This document shows positions 1 through 11,504 of a stretch of DNA of 64,000 nucleotides, piece after piece. This stretch comes from Antedon mediterranea (lineage: Eukaryota > Echinodermata > Crinoidea > Comatulida > Antedonidae): NCBI RefSeq assembly GCF_964355755.1, contig NC_092677.1:3599001-3663000 (forward strand). The letters run 5' to 3'. Within the stretch, counting starts at the first letter, position 1, and each line of letters opens with the position of its first letter. The position numbers and the translations under genes are program-made. The notes under the pieces were generated by a model. That model did not search any database. It saw only the letters and a list, made by a program, of their open reading frames with translations, and was not told the origin of the DNA.

Positions 1-1000
1 CAGTTGCGCAACGTTTCATGAATTTTGCGTATTTTATCAGAATGAGAATTCTGAATTTATGAGAATAGGTTGCGAGCTTACTTATAGTTTGAGCATATGA
101 GGTTTTTTTATGTATTGAATATTGTTTTTTAATATTATATTCAGTTCTTTTTTTAGAGCGCAATCAAGTTTAAACTATGTTATGTCCGACACTCCAATTC
201 AGGCCCGTAGCCAGGGTGGATTTTTTATGGTTCGGGTGAAAGTATTTATTCTCTCGTTACTATATCATCATTATATCATTACCATTAAAATTATAATTTT
301 ACATTTTTTCATTATCCACATAGGCCTAAGTGTACATTGATTCATTGTATTGATTGAAAACATATTTTCACAAATCATATTAAAGAAGAAACTTGATGTA
401 AAAAAATATTGAGTAATTACAGTAGCCTCCTACACATCATCCTAGTAAAAAAAATCACTCGTGCCGCTTCCTTATATAGTAAGGCAACAAGGTCCTTGTA
501 TATAATTACTAGCCCAGATACTAGCCAGGGCGGGAGTACGTTGTTGCATTGATGAAAGTTTAGAGAATCGACTGTCGATAGAAATAATGATATATATTTC
601 AATCTTTTTTGGTGGTTTCCCATCTATTTTTGTAAAATGTAAATATTAATTAATGCAGAAAGAAGTAAAAATAGAATGTAACATTCTCGGCTGTATATTA
701 AATAATACAGATGTTTATAACATCTGCTTTAACTGTGTAATGTGTCATATTGGATAATGCTTGAAATTGTTTGGGTCGCCTTCATAGGGTCAACTATATT
801 GTGTTTTGAGAATATACCCTTTCCCACCATGCCAAGCGAGCTGCCTGAATCTTCCTGTTCGGCGGAAAGACAGTTGTGAACGTTCGAAAGGCGACCCTGG
901 GCCGACCTAAAACACTGACTGTGAACAAAACTTTGGTTTTGAGTTTCTACAGTTAAGGCGGCTCTGGGCCGACGTAATAACTGTATATTTTAGGTTTCTA
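1..1000. other. No gene seen; AT-rich flank
   Basis: No convincing coding region, RNA gene or transposon end was found. Short reading frames here lack domain-like composition. The word GGGCCGAC occurs twice (about 900 and 968), just before the 22-bp minisatellite. Confidence 0.4.
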
Positions 1001-1011
1001 TTTTCGTATAT

Positions 1012-1255
1012 TTGGGTCTCCCTTTTCGTATATTTGAGTCTCCCTTTTCCTATATTTTTGGGTCTCCCTTTTCGTATATTTGGGTCTCCCTTTTCGTATT
1101 GGGTCTCCCTTTTCGTATATTTGGGTCTCCCTTTTCGTATATTTGGGGGTCTCCCGGCCCTTTTCGTATATTTGGGGTCTCCCTTTTCGTATATTTGGGG
1201 TCTCCCTTTTCGTATAGTGGGGTCTCCCTTTTCGTATAGTGGGGTCTCCCTTGAG
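1012..1255. repeat. ~22-bp minisatellite (GGGTCTCCCTTTTCGTATATTT type)
   Basis: About eleven imperfect copies of a pyrimidine-rich ~22-bp unit containing GGTCTCCCTTTTCGTAT run head to tail. Copies differ by short gaps and by ATATTT versus ATAGTG spacers. The reading frames in it (SPFSYI-type repeats) are a by-product of the repeat, not a gene. Confidence 0.9.
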
Positions 1256-1259
1256 ACCG

Positions 1260-1302
1260 GAGACCCAATACGAAAAGGGACTCCCTTTTCGTATTGGGTC
1301 TC
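1260..1302. repeat. Near-perfect palindrome where the minisatellite flips
   Basis: Arms 1260-1280 and 1282-1302 are exact reverse complements around one base. The unit sequence appears first in antisense (GAGACCCAATACG) and then in sense. Further inverted GAGACC/GGTCTC words at 1252 and 1315-1323 extend the foldback. Confidence 0.9.
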
Positions 1303-1548
1303 GGGTCTCTGGTCTCTGGTCTCAAGTTTCGAAACACCCATCATGCACACCCATATTTTAAAAGTAATTTCTAAGAATGATTCAAAATTAAAGATAATAT
1401 CGCATTTCCTTATTTTAGTAGTGAAAATATTGTTATTGTTAGAATACCGTCGAAGACCCGACAAAGGACCACAAAGGTGGTGTTCCCGGCGGGCACGGCG
1501 GGCGGCTAATACTACTCTAGTACTCTAGTAGTAAGTATAGCCTACTAC

Positions 1549-1581
1549 CAAAGATTGTATAGCGCCGCTATACAATCTTTG
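1549..1581. repeat. Perfect 15-bp-arm palindrome
   Basis: CAAAGATTGTATAGC at 1549-1563 is exactly inverted at 1567-1581 around a 3-base centre. It lies in CTAGTA/CTACTAC-rich DNA. No transposon boundary could be assigned. Confidence 0.9.
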
Positions 1582-1849
1582 CTACTACTGGCTATGTTTT
1601 GATAGCAAGTCTAAACGTTGGTGGCGGTAGACTATGTTGTGTATTACTACATTATTTTTTGTTATTTTTACATTTATTTTGATTTATTTTAAGTTACAAT
1701 GAGTGATAATATTATTTAATTGTGTATGCCATTTATGTTGTGTATTATACACATGTTATCTTCGCATTTATTATGTTTCATTTTGAGTTATATAGTTTCC
1801 AATAAATTATTGTTGTTAACCGATCGTCGACGTTTAGCACGCATTGCAG

Positions 1850-2045
1850 AATTCTGCTGCGCAATTTGACAATTTTACAAATTGTGCAGCGCAATTTTAA
1901 ATTGCGCAAGGATTTTCTTGCGCAATTTGATATTGCGCAAGTTGATTGCGCAATTTAATATTGCGCAAGAAAATCCGTGCGCAATTTAAAATTGCGCTAT
2001 AATTTTTTGCGCAATTTCAAATTGCGCAAATCGTTCAAATCGCGC
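1850..2045. repeat. Palindromic GCGCAATTT minisatellite
   Basis: TTGCGCAATTT and its complement AAATTGCGCAA alternate about a dozen times. Neighbouring copies form hairpins, for example around 1918-1943 and 1952-1972. The unit is itself nearly self-complementary, so the block can fold in many registers. Confidence 0.85.
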
Positions 2046-2159
2046 ATGACATATATTTTTTTTTCACTATCCTTATACAAACAATCAGCCACGTCGTAGT
2101 TGTCTGTATTTCTGAATATAAGAAGTTCCAAAACTAAACTAGGCCTACTATACGGCATG

Positions 2160-2335
2160 ACTCGACGGACAAAAAATGTTGTTGATACGCTTCAATGATG
2201 CTTTCATTTTGTGTCACGCATGTAGGCCTGCACAATGAATGTAGTTCTGAAAATAACTGTGAGCTTCGATTTCCGCATTCTCACTCCAAAAAATCGAAGC
2301 ATATAATAATAACTGATCGAAACATAACATTATTT
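2160..2335. repeat. Flank segment homologous to 59000-59190
   Basis: Shared words in the same order include ACGCTTCAAT, TTTGTGTCACGCA, the TAGGCCT word, ATGAATGTAGTTC, GAGCTTCG and CGCA(C)TCTCACT. This marks a duplicated segment shared by the left and right flanks. It is not in the same order relative to the exon paralogue as on the right, so rearrangement or a third copy is implied. Confidence 0.65.
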
Positions 2336-2910
2336 CAGACCATAAATTAACTAAAAATGAATGAACCAAAATGAAAAATTATCATTGTAATGAACATTTT
2401 TTTGAACGACAACGAATCCAATAAGTGACCAATGCCGGAGTTTCTCCTCGTTTTACTAATGCATTATTATTTCTTGAAACAATTTGACCAGCGGTTTTTT
2501 TATTAGTAATAATCACAGAACAGTAAACGATAGCTGATAACTACGGGGCGTTGTTCGGGACATTGCTAATTTCTTTCAATACAGCTGAATGAATTCTGTC
2601 CATTCAAAAGAAATTCACGACATAATCAATATGTCTTTTTAAAACAACATAGGCCTAAATGGTTTTTAAAGGAAAAAATTAATATTCTGATTAAATAGAT
2701 GTTTATTATTTGTGTAATTGAATTATGTATGATACAAGTTAATTATGTCTGTACAGAATTGTTATCATTCAAATAGAATTAATATGTGTCACATAATTGT
2801 ATTTTGTTGACAAAATTAGCACAAGCCCAAAATGTCCTAAGCGGCGCCCCGTAGATAACGAGGCTATCCATACGTTTGCAAAACAATAAAGTGTAATGAT
2901 TTTGTCTCGT
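2336..2910. other. No gene seen between flank repeat and exon
   Basis: AT-rich sequence. On the minus strand this is downstream of the exon ending at 2916, where a second exon would be expected. I could not find a counterpart of the 56803-57020 exon here. Confidence 0.4.
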
Positions 2911-2915
2911 CTTAC

Positions 2916-3160
2916 CTCAGGGCTTCTGACTCGTGAGAATTTCCTCCGCCGTTTTTGTCCGCCAATCTATCTCCTGATGTCGACAATTGCTCTCGTTTAT
3001 ATGGTCTTAAGTAATTGAATTCCAAAGTGAGAATACTAACTGCGTCTTCCTCAAGTGCTCGTAAAAACTTAAAATAACAGCACAGCTTAACAATAAAATT
3101 TTGTCCAAGATAGCCATTAATACATCGAGATTGTTTTTTAGTCATGCAGCGGGGGGGCCG
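2916..3160 (-). pseudogene. Paralogue of the 57 kb gene, one exon (probably incomplete)
   Basis: I do not recognise the family. The frame read on the minus strand matches the 57289-57653 exon: both carry Y(L/I)G(Q/K)NF, VKLC.YFKF and a C-terminal GGNS.ESE.LR. At the end of the exon CTGAG is followed by GTAAG (2915-2911), a good splice donor; read through, the codon is TAA. Upstream of about 3160 the frame enters a GC-rich patch and a T/A homopolymer (3205-3232), so the start is unclear or damaged. No partner for the second exon was found downstream, so this copy may be a fragment. Function unknown. Confidence 0.5.
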
Positions 3161-3201
3161 CCGCCTGGGCCATAGCGGCCCGCGGCCGAAAGGCCACCAC
3201 T

Positions 3202-3204
<3 letters not shown>

Positions 3205-3232
<28 letters not shown>
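3205..3232. repeat. Poly(T) tract
   Basis: An uninterrupted run of T follows a GC-rich stretch (about 3148-3200). It could be the tail of a minus-strand retro-insertion or simple slippage. No element body is recognisable. Confidence 0.8.
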
Positions 3233-3236
<4 letters not shown>

Positions 3237-3259
3237 AACCGTCTGTTTAATTTCGGCAT

Positions 3260-3440
3260 ACAGAATATACTGAATACCGTCGCTGTGTGTCATGAGCATT
3301 ATATTGCTATGTCAAACAATCGGTAGCCAATCAACTTTCAAAAAGGTTATGACGTACGGTACTGTAACAATTGAAAATATTAATCCAAAACCACCGAACT
3401 ATATCCACAACAATAATAGCATTTGAATGCTTTTGGCATA
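3260..3440 (-). promoter_or_regulatory. Conserved upstream region of the left exon, with CCAAT box
   Basis: GTAGCCAATCA at 3312-3325 followed by CTTTCAAA and TATGACGTA matches the block at 57887-57920 upstream of the paralogous exon. The part at 3370-3440 (CAACAATAATAGCATTT, TTTTTAGCACT) matches about 59385-59450. Retention of the CCAAT word at both loci suggests a promoter, by inference only. Confidence 0.45.
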
Positions 3441-6400
3441 TAATTTGCCCGTTTTTAGCACTCAATTTGTTTTTTAAAAAATCTGTGAAAGTCGCTGATT
3501 TATACCGTACAGGCGCGACTTACAACATTAGGAAGCCACTCCGCTCCTCCCAAAGGCCTCTTTGTCAGACTTCTTTGTAAAGTATTCAAAAGGACAACCA
3601 CCAAGTACCCATGTGTACATGCGCCAAAATACTCACCGGTACATGGCTGTCATTTATTGATTATACTGTAGATATTTCTAATATATCTCTATTAAAAACT
3701 AAGAAATCTTAATTTTAAATAACTCTGTTAATAGGCTGCGATATAATAAGATAAGATAATAAGATAAAAAGATATCTGTATTGACTGAATAAATTACAGC
3801 TTAGTGCGTCATAACGGTACCATTACACAAAATTAAAATTACAATGACATCTATTATAAGTGAGAGAGTTTGTACGTTTGTTTGTTTGTGTTCGTTATAC
3901 AAAAAGACCGCAACTATCTATAAACTATTATTTGAACATTATCTGCCATCTTGGATCCAGGTTAGGGGCCAAAATTCCCCACTTTTCCCACTTTTGATGT
4001 TTGCTTCTGTCTACAGGTAACCACATGAGGGGTATCAATGACCGCAATTGTACCGGGAATATTTTTCAAAAATTCCCGGGGCATTTGGAGGTGGGAGTTA
4101 AGATTGAGGGGATGGTGGAGATTTTTTTGGGCTAGAAGCAATAGCTGACTATCAAATGGTAAAATTATTGTAATTTCTCTGGGAAGGTTTGTGAGTTTGG
4201 GGTAGGGTAAGACCTATCAACATGATCGAAGTTGTACTTTATCTATCTATCTATCTATAAAGTTTTTATATGGCGCCATACTAGCCTTTGGAGATAATGA
4301 AGTACAATATATACGTAAAAACGGTTATGGAAGGCGCCAGTATTATGAAAACATTCATATGTAATCCTGAAATAATTTCATTTGGATCTTAAATCATAAG
4401 AGAATGTTTTGTTGCTGTTGATCCACTTGAGAAAGCAAACTGAAGTGTTTAGTACTTTCGACATATTGGATCAACAAAAAAGAAAATGTCTCTTCCATTC
4501 ATATCTAATGATGAAAGGAATTAGAGAGCAAATGCTTCAATTCAATTGAATCATCAATAATTGCGTTTCACGGTCTGTAGCGTTATGCACCCATTTTATG
4601 ACTATTATTCGATAATTATTCTTGTTAAAATATAAATTTCCTTTGAAATTGTATAATTATAATTCCTCTAAACCCCTAAAGTACCGTAGGTCTAGATATT
4701 CAAATGGATTCACCTATAGAAAGTTCTGGGAAGAGAACACAGCTGAGTTTATATAGGCAGAAGATGAATATAGAATTCCCGGTCACTACTATTATTAGGC
4801 CTACCACCATTACATTTTCAAATAAACGCATTGGCTTTTTGGTACTAAATTAGACCTATACGCGTTACCATGTTTTATAGGCCTATGTGTTAAAAAAATG
4901 TAACACGATTCGCGTTCTGCCTCATCATGTGATCATAGTCAATATTGTGAAAATTGGTTATAAATGCTGTGCTGAGAATAATTCTTGATATTTACATAAT
5001 ACTCAGTTTTCGCTTTGACCTTTTTATATTATTTATTCGTTTATTTAGTTTTCAAAGCGGGAAATGTCATGGTTAGGACGTGGCACAACAGACACAATTA
5101 ACATCAAAAAGCACCCTGTAATCTCGCAGCAGGACATTGGAATCTATGAGAAGATGTTAGGTATTATAAAATAAATATTATTATTAAAAAGTGGTAAAAT
5201 ACAGTAAATTTATCAAATGCTTGGTATTGTAGATCATGGCAGTCAATAAATTAGGCTACTACAAAATAGAAATGTGTTATACAAAATTGTATATATAATG
5301 CATGGGTCGGGGCGTTTATTTGAGTGTGGGTGTCAAAATCCAAATGATGTTCTATGGGAAGTTTATTCAAAGTTTAAAAAAAAAAAATAACGATAATAAT
5401 CAATAATTATCTTATACTAAGAAACACATACTAAAAGTAAAAGGTCTACAGTAAAATGATGAGAGACTGACGTGTGATTCAGAGCCTTATACATTTGCGA
5501 AATTGAATATGAATCAAATATGGAGTTATTATATAACATTTACAGTTAAGTTCAAAATGGATATTAGAAGTGCAACATTTTACCCAAAACAAAACGTTTT
5601 TCAGAGACTCTTTCATCATTTCATTTGTGATCATTTGCATTTATTATTATTATTCATTCTCTTTCAGTATACTAACAAATATATCCACGACACTTATATA
5701 ATATGTTGCCAGAGGTCCCAACTTGGGAAAGTCCATTCGCAGGAGATTTTGTCGTGAACCAAATTCAATTCGTCGGGGCGTCGAAAGTCAACGCGCGGGG
5801 AATCGAAAATCAACACGCGTGTCGTTTACGTCTCTTAATTAACTAAATATGTTACATATACAGTATATACAATATTTACACATAAGTTGGCTTAAATTTT
5901 ACATAGGTTTATCCATCAGTATTTTTACATTCTTATTTTTTTTATGGACACACCCTCAGTACAAAGAATTTAAAAAATATATACTGTATTTTTTAACTAA
6001 TAAAATTCAGTATATAAAATAGTTTAACTTAATTACATAATGTACAATATTTACGCGAGTTAACATATTATTTGAGATGAATAACATTGAGTTTTATATT
6101 GTTTTATCCATACGTAATTACACTGGCATTAAAGATATAACATTAAACTGTAGGCCGTTTATGAGCTTTTTCGCCGATTTCTTATCGCTGGGAAATTCCC
6201 CACCAGCGACATCGATCGATCGAGGAGTAGGCCTAGGCTAGAGGCCTAGCGTGCATGCCGGAACGGGTGGATTATTGCTATATAAATAACAAGTTTGAAC
6301 AAAAGAGCTTACGACAATCTTAGGTAAATTTTTATTAAATGTAGGCCTACTTGCTTGGCGAATCCATGCCTTTTAAATCATTTAACATGTTTGTATTATC

Positions 6401-6460
6401 GGATCGTACAGTAAAACCAAATAAAACACCGCCTCAACAACCTCGTGCGATGTGCGATCT
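3440..6460. other. Non-coding interval with minor simple repeats
   Basis: No gene supported. It contains a GATA-rich run (about 3744-3772), a TATC microsatellite (4238-4258), several TAGGCCTA words and a short CGCG-rich doublet of AATCGAAA.TCAAC type near 5775-5820. The reading frame at 5503-5757 has no domain signature. Confidence 0.45.
4238..4258. repeat. (TATC)n microsatellite
   Basis: About five tandem TATC units, directly before AAAGTTTTTATATGG. Confidence 0.85.
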
Positions 6461-6473
6461 GTTGTTCTTTGCA

Positions 6474-7310
6474 GCAAAGAATATATATCACAAGAATGAG
6501 TATTCCGCGATTTTTGCATGAGAAACTTGTAACAGAGAGCTCCAGTGAATGATGCCCGCCCTCATAAGGGCGGATGTATACATACTAAATAAGACTTGAT
6601 TTAATAGACATGATACATGTCGCATTAAATAGAATTATGATGATAGTTTTTGCAATTGTAAACTATTTTATAATACATATTTATTAACAAACTAGTGTTT
6701 ATTCATTTTTACAGACAATTATTTACTAACATGCTAAGTTAGTTCACAAAAAAGGCCTAACACAGCAACACCAAAAATCAACGAATATTACTCAGCACGG
6801 CATATTCTTTACCATTGCCGTGTACTACTGTACGCCCGGTAAATTAAGTATTGTTTTTATGATATAAATTAGTATAAAACACATGTTATTAATAGGAGAA
6901 AATGTTAAATGTCATTAACATTTATTTGTTTTACCAGAAACAAGTTAAATATAGGAATATTATTAAACTATCCTTCGTGAAAACGCGTAAACACCAACAC
7001 GCCCGGTCACGCTATCGTAGCGCCCGGTTGATAAAGCAAACTGTTTATACGGCAGTTTTTACTAAATAAATTGCATAAAACGAACAATTAAATATCCAAA
7101 TAGTATTTAACATGATGTTGGCATGTAGTTGATAACATTTTTATCATCGGAAAATACTCCGGTGGTCCAGCCTTTGATTAGTGAAACCTTCACAAAAAGT
7201 TGTATACATCCCAGATACATCCACACTTATGGCGGCGCCCTACCACATGGACAATATTACTGTTACAGGGAAAATCGCGGATTACTCATTCTTGTGATAT
7301 ATATTCTTTG
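6474..7310. repeat. Long inverted repeat, possible DNA-transposon remnant
   Basis: 6474-6513 and 7271-7310 are reverse complements over about 40 bp with one or two mismatches (core ATATATATCACAAGAATGAG). Weaker matching continues inward: GTAACAG and a CGGATGTAT word follow on both arms. No target duplication or recognisable terminus was identified, so the class is unknown. Confidence 0.6.
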
Positions 7311-7841
7311 TTTGCAGCGGATCAACATTGGTAGAGTCCATTAATTATGAGGGTGTTTAAAAATGTAATAACTATTAAAAACGTGTCTCAACCACTGTGT
7401 AATTAAAGCGTTTATTTAGGGCCCGTTCGGACGGGACTGAAACTACCGTGTACTTCCAACTGTGAGGTCGCGTGTGGCAATTAACTTACGCCTCTGGCTA
7501 TAAAAAATTAGAAAACCATCTGGACGAAAAATCCACCAACTTTACTGGTTATTTCAATCCCATTCCAATTACACGCTGCCTCGGGGTATAATTAATCAAG
7601 CGTTAACGGGGTCATGTCAAATCGCGACCTCAAATAAGCTTTCTGATTGTTTAACAATTATTGTTTAAAATGTTCTTTTTCGTTAATGCGAATGTATATC
7701 TATTGTTTTGTAAAATTATATATAAATAATCAACTCGTTGGTTTTTTTCCGGTGACCTGAACTTGCGAATCGGTGGCTTATAATGTACATGTAACGGCAG
7801 GGAGTTCTGTATTGTGGTAGCCTGGTGTCTGTGAATTACCA
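7311..7841. other. No gene seen
   Basis: Non-coding interval between the inverted repeat and the 88-bp tandem repeats. Reading frames on both strands look random. Confidence 0.4.
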
Positions 7842-7975
7842 CATCAACCGTTCGGCTCGCACGATAAGAGGGGTACAGTGCGTGTTAAATGGAATTTTTA
7901 CAACAATAGTTCGGCTCGCACGATGAATACACGTGGTAATTTTTACAAGAGGGGTACAGTGCGTGTACATTAAAT

Positions 7976-8471
7976 CAAAGAACTTATAACACAAGAATCT
8001 CCTGTTCTTCAATTTGCATTCAAAACACAGTATCGGAAGTACAGGGTTAAACGGTCAAACTGGGCGACGCCATTTCACAGCATGGAGCAGCGCCCCCTCC
8101 AAACTAGGAAGTCAATTACTCTATCCCCCCTAGAGTAATAGCAGATCCCCTCTATGATTTTGACTTTCTAATTTGATGCGGGCGCCCTACTCCTCAGTCA
8201 ATTACTCTATACCCCCTAGAGCATCAGCAGAACCCCTCTATGATTTTGACTTTCTAATTTGATGCGGGCGCCCTACTCCTCAGTCAATTACTCTATACCC
8301 CCTAGAGCATTAGCAGAACCCCTCTATGATTTTGACTTTCTAATTTGATGCGGGCGCCCTACTCCATGGCTCACAATGGCGCCACCCATAGCTCTATTCT
8401 ATCCCACAATGCCTTTCGAAATTGTTACGCGCTTCGGACGAACAGGAGATTCTTGTGTTATAAGTTCTTTG
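7976..8471. mobile_element. hAT-like MITE, 496 bp
   Basis: Terminal arms 7976-8007 and 8440-8471 are perfect 32-bp inverted repeats starting CAAAGAAC. They are flanked by ATTAAAT on both sides (7969-7975 and 8472-8478), a 7-bp duplication; one more base could make the 8 bp typical of hAT. There is no coding capacity. The interior holds three 86-bp direct repeats. Confidence 0.75.
8111..8365. repeat. Three 86-bp direct repeats inside the MITE
   Basis: Copies start at 8111, 8197 and 8283 with GTCAATTACTCTAT and end with GATGCGGGCGCCCTACTCC. The last two are almost identical, suggesting recent local duplication within the element. Confidence 0.9.
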
Positions 8472-8615
8472 ATTAAATGGAATTTTCACAACAATAGTTC
8501 GGCTCGCACGATAAATACACGTGGTGATTTTTACAAGAGGGGTACAGTGCGTGTACATTAAATGGAATTTCCACAACAGTAGTTCGGCTCGCACGATAAA
8601 TACACGTGGTCAACA

Positions 8616-9639
8616 AACAACATACGTTAGCAGGATTTTCGATCATTATTTATTTAAAAAGTAAATTGTATTCGATGTATTATAAATATATAGGTCTGGT
8701 TGTCGATTGAAAAATAATAATCGAACGATTCGCGCGCGAAACGACATGCAATATCCAGTTGAATTTGTCAACACGCCATGTCAATTGATATGGGTCGTCG
8801 ACGCACAGAGGGCGCTTTTTGACCTAAGAATTCCGATCTTAATTGGTTTCGTGTCAGCTTACCGGTACTTTGTTTATTCGTACGAACGTCGTATGGGTTT
8901 TACCCCAAGGGTAAAAACCAAATAAACGTGTATTTCAATCGCCGTACGAACACGGTCATAGTTAAAACTTGGATCCTCTCAAAATTGATACCACGTGATT
9001 GATTCACGGTTGGTTGCACGCTTCTTTTTTTTCTACGTCCGGCGTGTAGTACCGTGCATGTTTATATTATTGTTACGGTTTAACAAAGGCAGTGCATACA
9101 AATAAAAATACAATAATAGACCACGGAGACTGCATGAATAGACATTGTTTCAACATCCTGCCTCACTTTTGTCTGGTTATTGACTATTGTTGACCTGGGC
9201 TGAGCCTGGGTGTAACCGTAAATCAATTTGTCCAAAAATATGGGGAAATTTGAAAATGCGGTAAAAAAAATCAAAATGCGGTAGAAAACGTCGAGATAGC
9301 GGTAGCGCGGTAGATGGGTACTAAAAGCGGTAGACTACCGCGAGTAGTATTATTCATGATTTCTGCCCACGTTCGTCCTGGAAAAAAAAATTACGCTGCC
9401 CGTTATTCATAGTCAGCATAATTATTCTTATTAGCTGACGATTTGGAACAGAGCGCCCTCAATGGTAGGCCTATGTTTTCATCAAAGATAAGAAAAGTAC
9501 GCTTGTGTCAAGCTAGCCGACAATAAGCCAGCCGACAATAAGCCAGCCCACTTTTATTTTTTCCAGCCGACAATAACTATGAAACGCCGTTTGTGTATTT
9601 TTCACATTTTCAGTATTGTTTAAGGTTTTTATAGTATTA
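8616..9639. other. No gene seen; small CAGCCGACAATAAG tandem near 9515-9587
   Basis: Non-coding. A ~15-bp unit AGCCGACAATAAGCC is repeated three to four times around 9515-9587. A poly-purine/GCGGTAG-rich stretch lies at 9255-9340. Confidence 0.5.
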
Positions 9640-9816
9640 GAAATTCAATATTTGTGAGAAAATGGCGGATTGCTCCTGGGAGTCACTTGGTGGGGTTATA
9701 CTAGTGTACGTACCTCCTTAGTCGTCCAGTATAAGTTAGAGTAGGACCGCTGGTCCTGTTTACTCAGCCCTCATCTTTTAAATCTGAGTGTAACTCAATT
9801 ACGATTTTTAATATTA
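9640..9816. repeat. ~180-bp satellite, left-most unit
   Basis: Contains the satellite landmarks TGTGAGAAAATGGCGG, CTCCTGGGAGTCACTTGG, CCTCCTTAGTCGTCCAG and AATCTGAGTGTAACTC. Its right edge ATATTA at 9811-9816 continues exactly at 12920 (TAGTGAAATTT). This shows one array split by an insertion. Confidence 0.9.
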
Positions 9817-9885
9817 TTAGGTTATATGCATGATATGCATATAACCTCTTGATTCTGTCAAAATCTTTATTTATTTATTTATTTA

Positions 9886-11504
9886 TTGGTTATCCGCCTC
9901 AAGCGGATAACCTTTGTTATTGTAGTGTTACTTTTTTTTTTTATTATTCTTCTTTCTTTCTCCGATTTTGTGTACGCGTTTTCTCTTGAACGTGTTAACA
10001 TAACATTTTGTAACTTGGTCAACATATAGACAATTAACTGAAGATGTACTGCGAAGCTTTTTGACAATGTCAGATCCGCGTAGCGTAAGTTACGCGCGAT
10101 TTTCTGAAAATCTTAAATCGGTCATAACTTCGAAACCGATAAATATTTTTTAACGAAATTTTCAGCCACGTTTTCTTCACATCAATGGCTAACTTTTTCG
10201 CTCTTCAGCAAATTTTTGAACACTAGAAAGTCTGCGCGTAAACTGCGTTTGAAATTTTAAAATGCTCCTAATTTGTGCACGCTGTTTCTCTGTAACGCGT
10301 TAACATAACATTTTGTAACTTGTTCAACATATAGACATTTTACTGAAGTTGTCCAGCCAAGCTTTTTGACGATGTCAGAGCCGCGTAGCGTAAGTTACGC
10401 GTGATTTTCTGAAAATCTTAAATTGGTTATAACTTCGAAACAAATGAATATTTTTTAACGTCATTTTCAGCCACGTTTGCTTCACATCAATAGTTAACTT
10501 TTTTAACGCTATCGCAATTTGTAACATTAGAAAGTGCGCGCGTAAATGGCGTTTGAAATTTTAAAATGCTTCAAATCAATTTCTGATTAAATTAGAGCAC
10601 GATTCAGGTCATTTTAAGCGTTTAAAAAATTGCCACTGGTGCGCACATTTTTACGCGCGCACGGCGCAGGGAACAGGTATGAGCATTTCTTTTACACGAT
10701 TTGTGTTTTTAAATCTTCTGTTAACAATTTTACGTTATTTTATTCACTTTTCAACTTGAAATGGCGTTCTACGAGCACGTTAAACATGACAGGTTGCGCA
10801 CGAAAACGTCAACAAATTGTGAAAATGTTCCAAAATATGTCTACTTTTAAAAATGACACAGTTCATCAGAATGCAAGGTTACCCCCATTTTTTATTTTAA
10901 TTTCTTGCAGTGTATGAATCATGGGTCTGATTTATTATAGTGTTGAATGCTAAAACGTGTTTGATGGCTACATTATTTGCATATTAAATATAATTTTTGA
11001 AATATTTATCATCAAACAAACATAAACTTATTCAAAGAGCAAAACAATAAACATAACATTTATCTTTTTTCTTTACATGTTAATATATAAAACTTGAAAG
11101 TATGTACTTTCATAAAATATCAGCGTTTAAAATTTTTGAAGATTTCATCATAGTAAAATTTATGATTTAAGTTTGATATGTAATAATCAACTTGCATCGA
11201 GGGGGTTCACGACATACCGAATGAACGAGGACTCTTTCTTCGGATTTTCGTCAGCAGGTGGTCATATGGCTCGATGTGTAATGCAACCGACTTTGGTATC
11301 AGAGGTACCGGGTTCGAGTCCCGTCACGGGAAAACAATTAATTAAAAGGGTTTAGTTGGTTATTACACTGAGAGGGCAGTTTTAATTTTGAATAGCCTAC
11401 TTTTTTTGGAAAAGTCATAACTTGGAAGTACTTGAATACGCAAGATACGCTTTGTTGCTGGCGGATAACCAAACTCGTCCTCAAGTGACGAGTTTAAGTT
11501 CTAG
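9886..11504 (+). mobile_element. Inner Helitron-like element, ~1.62 kb
   Basis: Starts TTGG with a hairpin GGTTATCCGC/GCGGATAACC (9888-9912). It ends with arm GCGGATAACC (11461-11470), hairpin AAACTCGTC/GACGAGTTT (11471-11495), AAGTT and CTAG (11501-11504). It sits within a TTTA-rich tract of the outer element (ATTTATTTATT before, TTTATTTATTC after). Its body is a diverged, reverse-orientation relative of the 19948-44246 array units: shared words include TAGCGTAAGTTACGCG, CTTCTTTCTTTC and ACATAACATTTTG-like blocks. Confidence 0.8.
11261..11332 (+). ncRNA. tRNA-like Pol III promoter module in the inner Helitron
   Basis: An A-box-like TGGCTCGATGTG (11267-11278) is followed 33 bases later by a perfect B box GGTTCGAGTCC (11311-11321). 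A T-stem-like CGGG/CCCG surrounds it. I could not build a closed acceptor stem, so this is a tRNA-like or SINE-like module and not a functional tRNA gene. Confidence 0.55.

Larger units (their letters stand above)
7842..8615. repeat. Short tandem repeat (GTTCGGCTCGCACGAT unit) interrupted by a MITE
   Basis: Two partial-to-full copies lie at 7842-7975 and two at 8472-8615. Each contains GTTCGGCTCGCACGAT, ACACGTGGT and GAGGGGTACAGTGCGTGTA. The 496-bp element at 7976-8471 separates the pairs. Confidence 0.8.

Noticed and set aside
1012-1528. Overlapping SPFSYI/KGDPNIRKG frames on both strands
   Set aside because: By-product of the 22-bp minisatellite.
5503-5757. 84-residue plus-strand frame
   Set aside because: No domain, no splice context, AT-rich composition; a faint resemblance of its end to 7129-7344 is probably chance.
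11261-11332. Functional tRNA gene
   Set aside because: A and B boxes are present but no complete cloverleaf or acceptor stem could be drawn.
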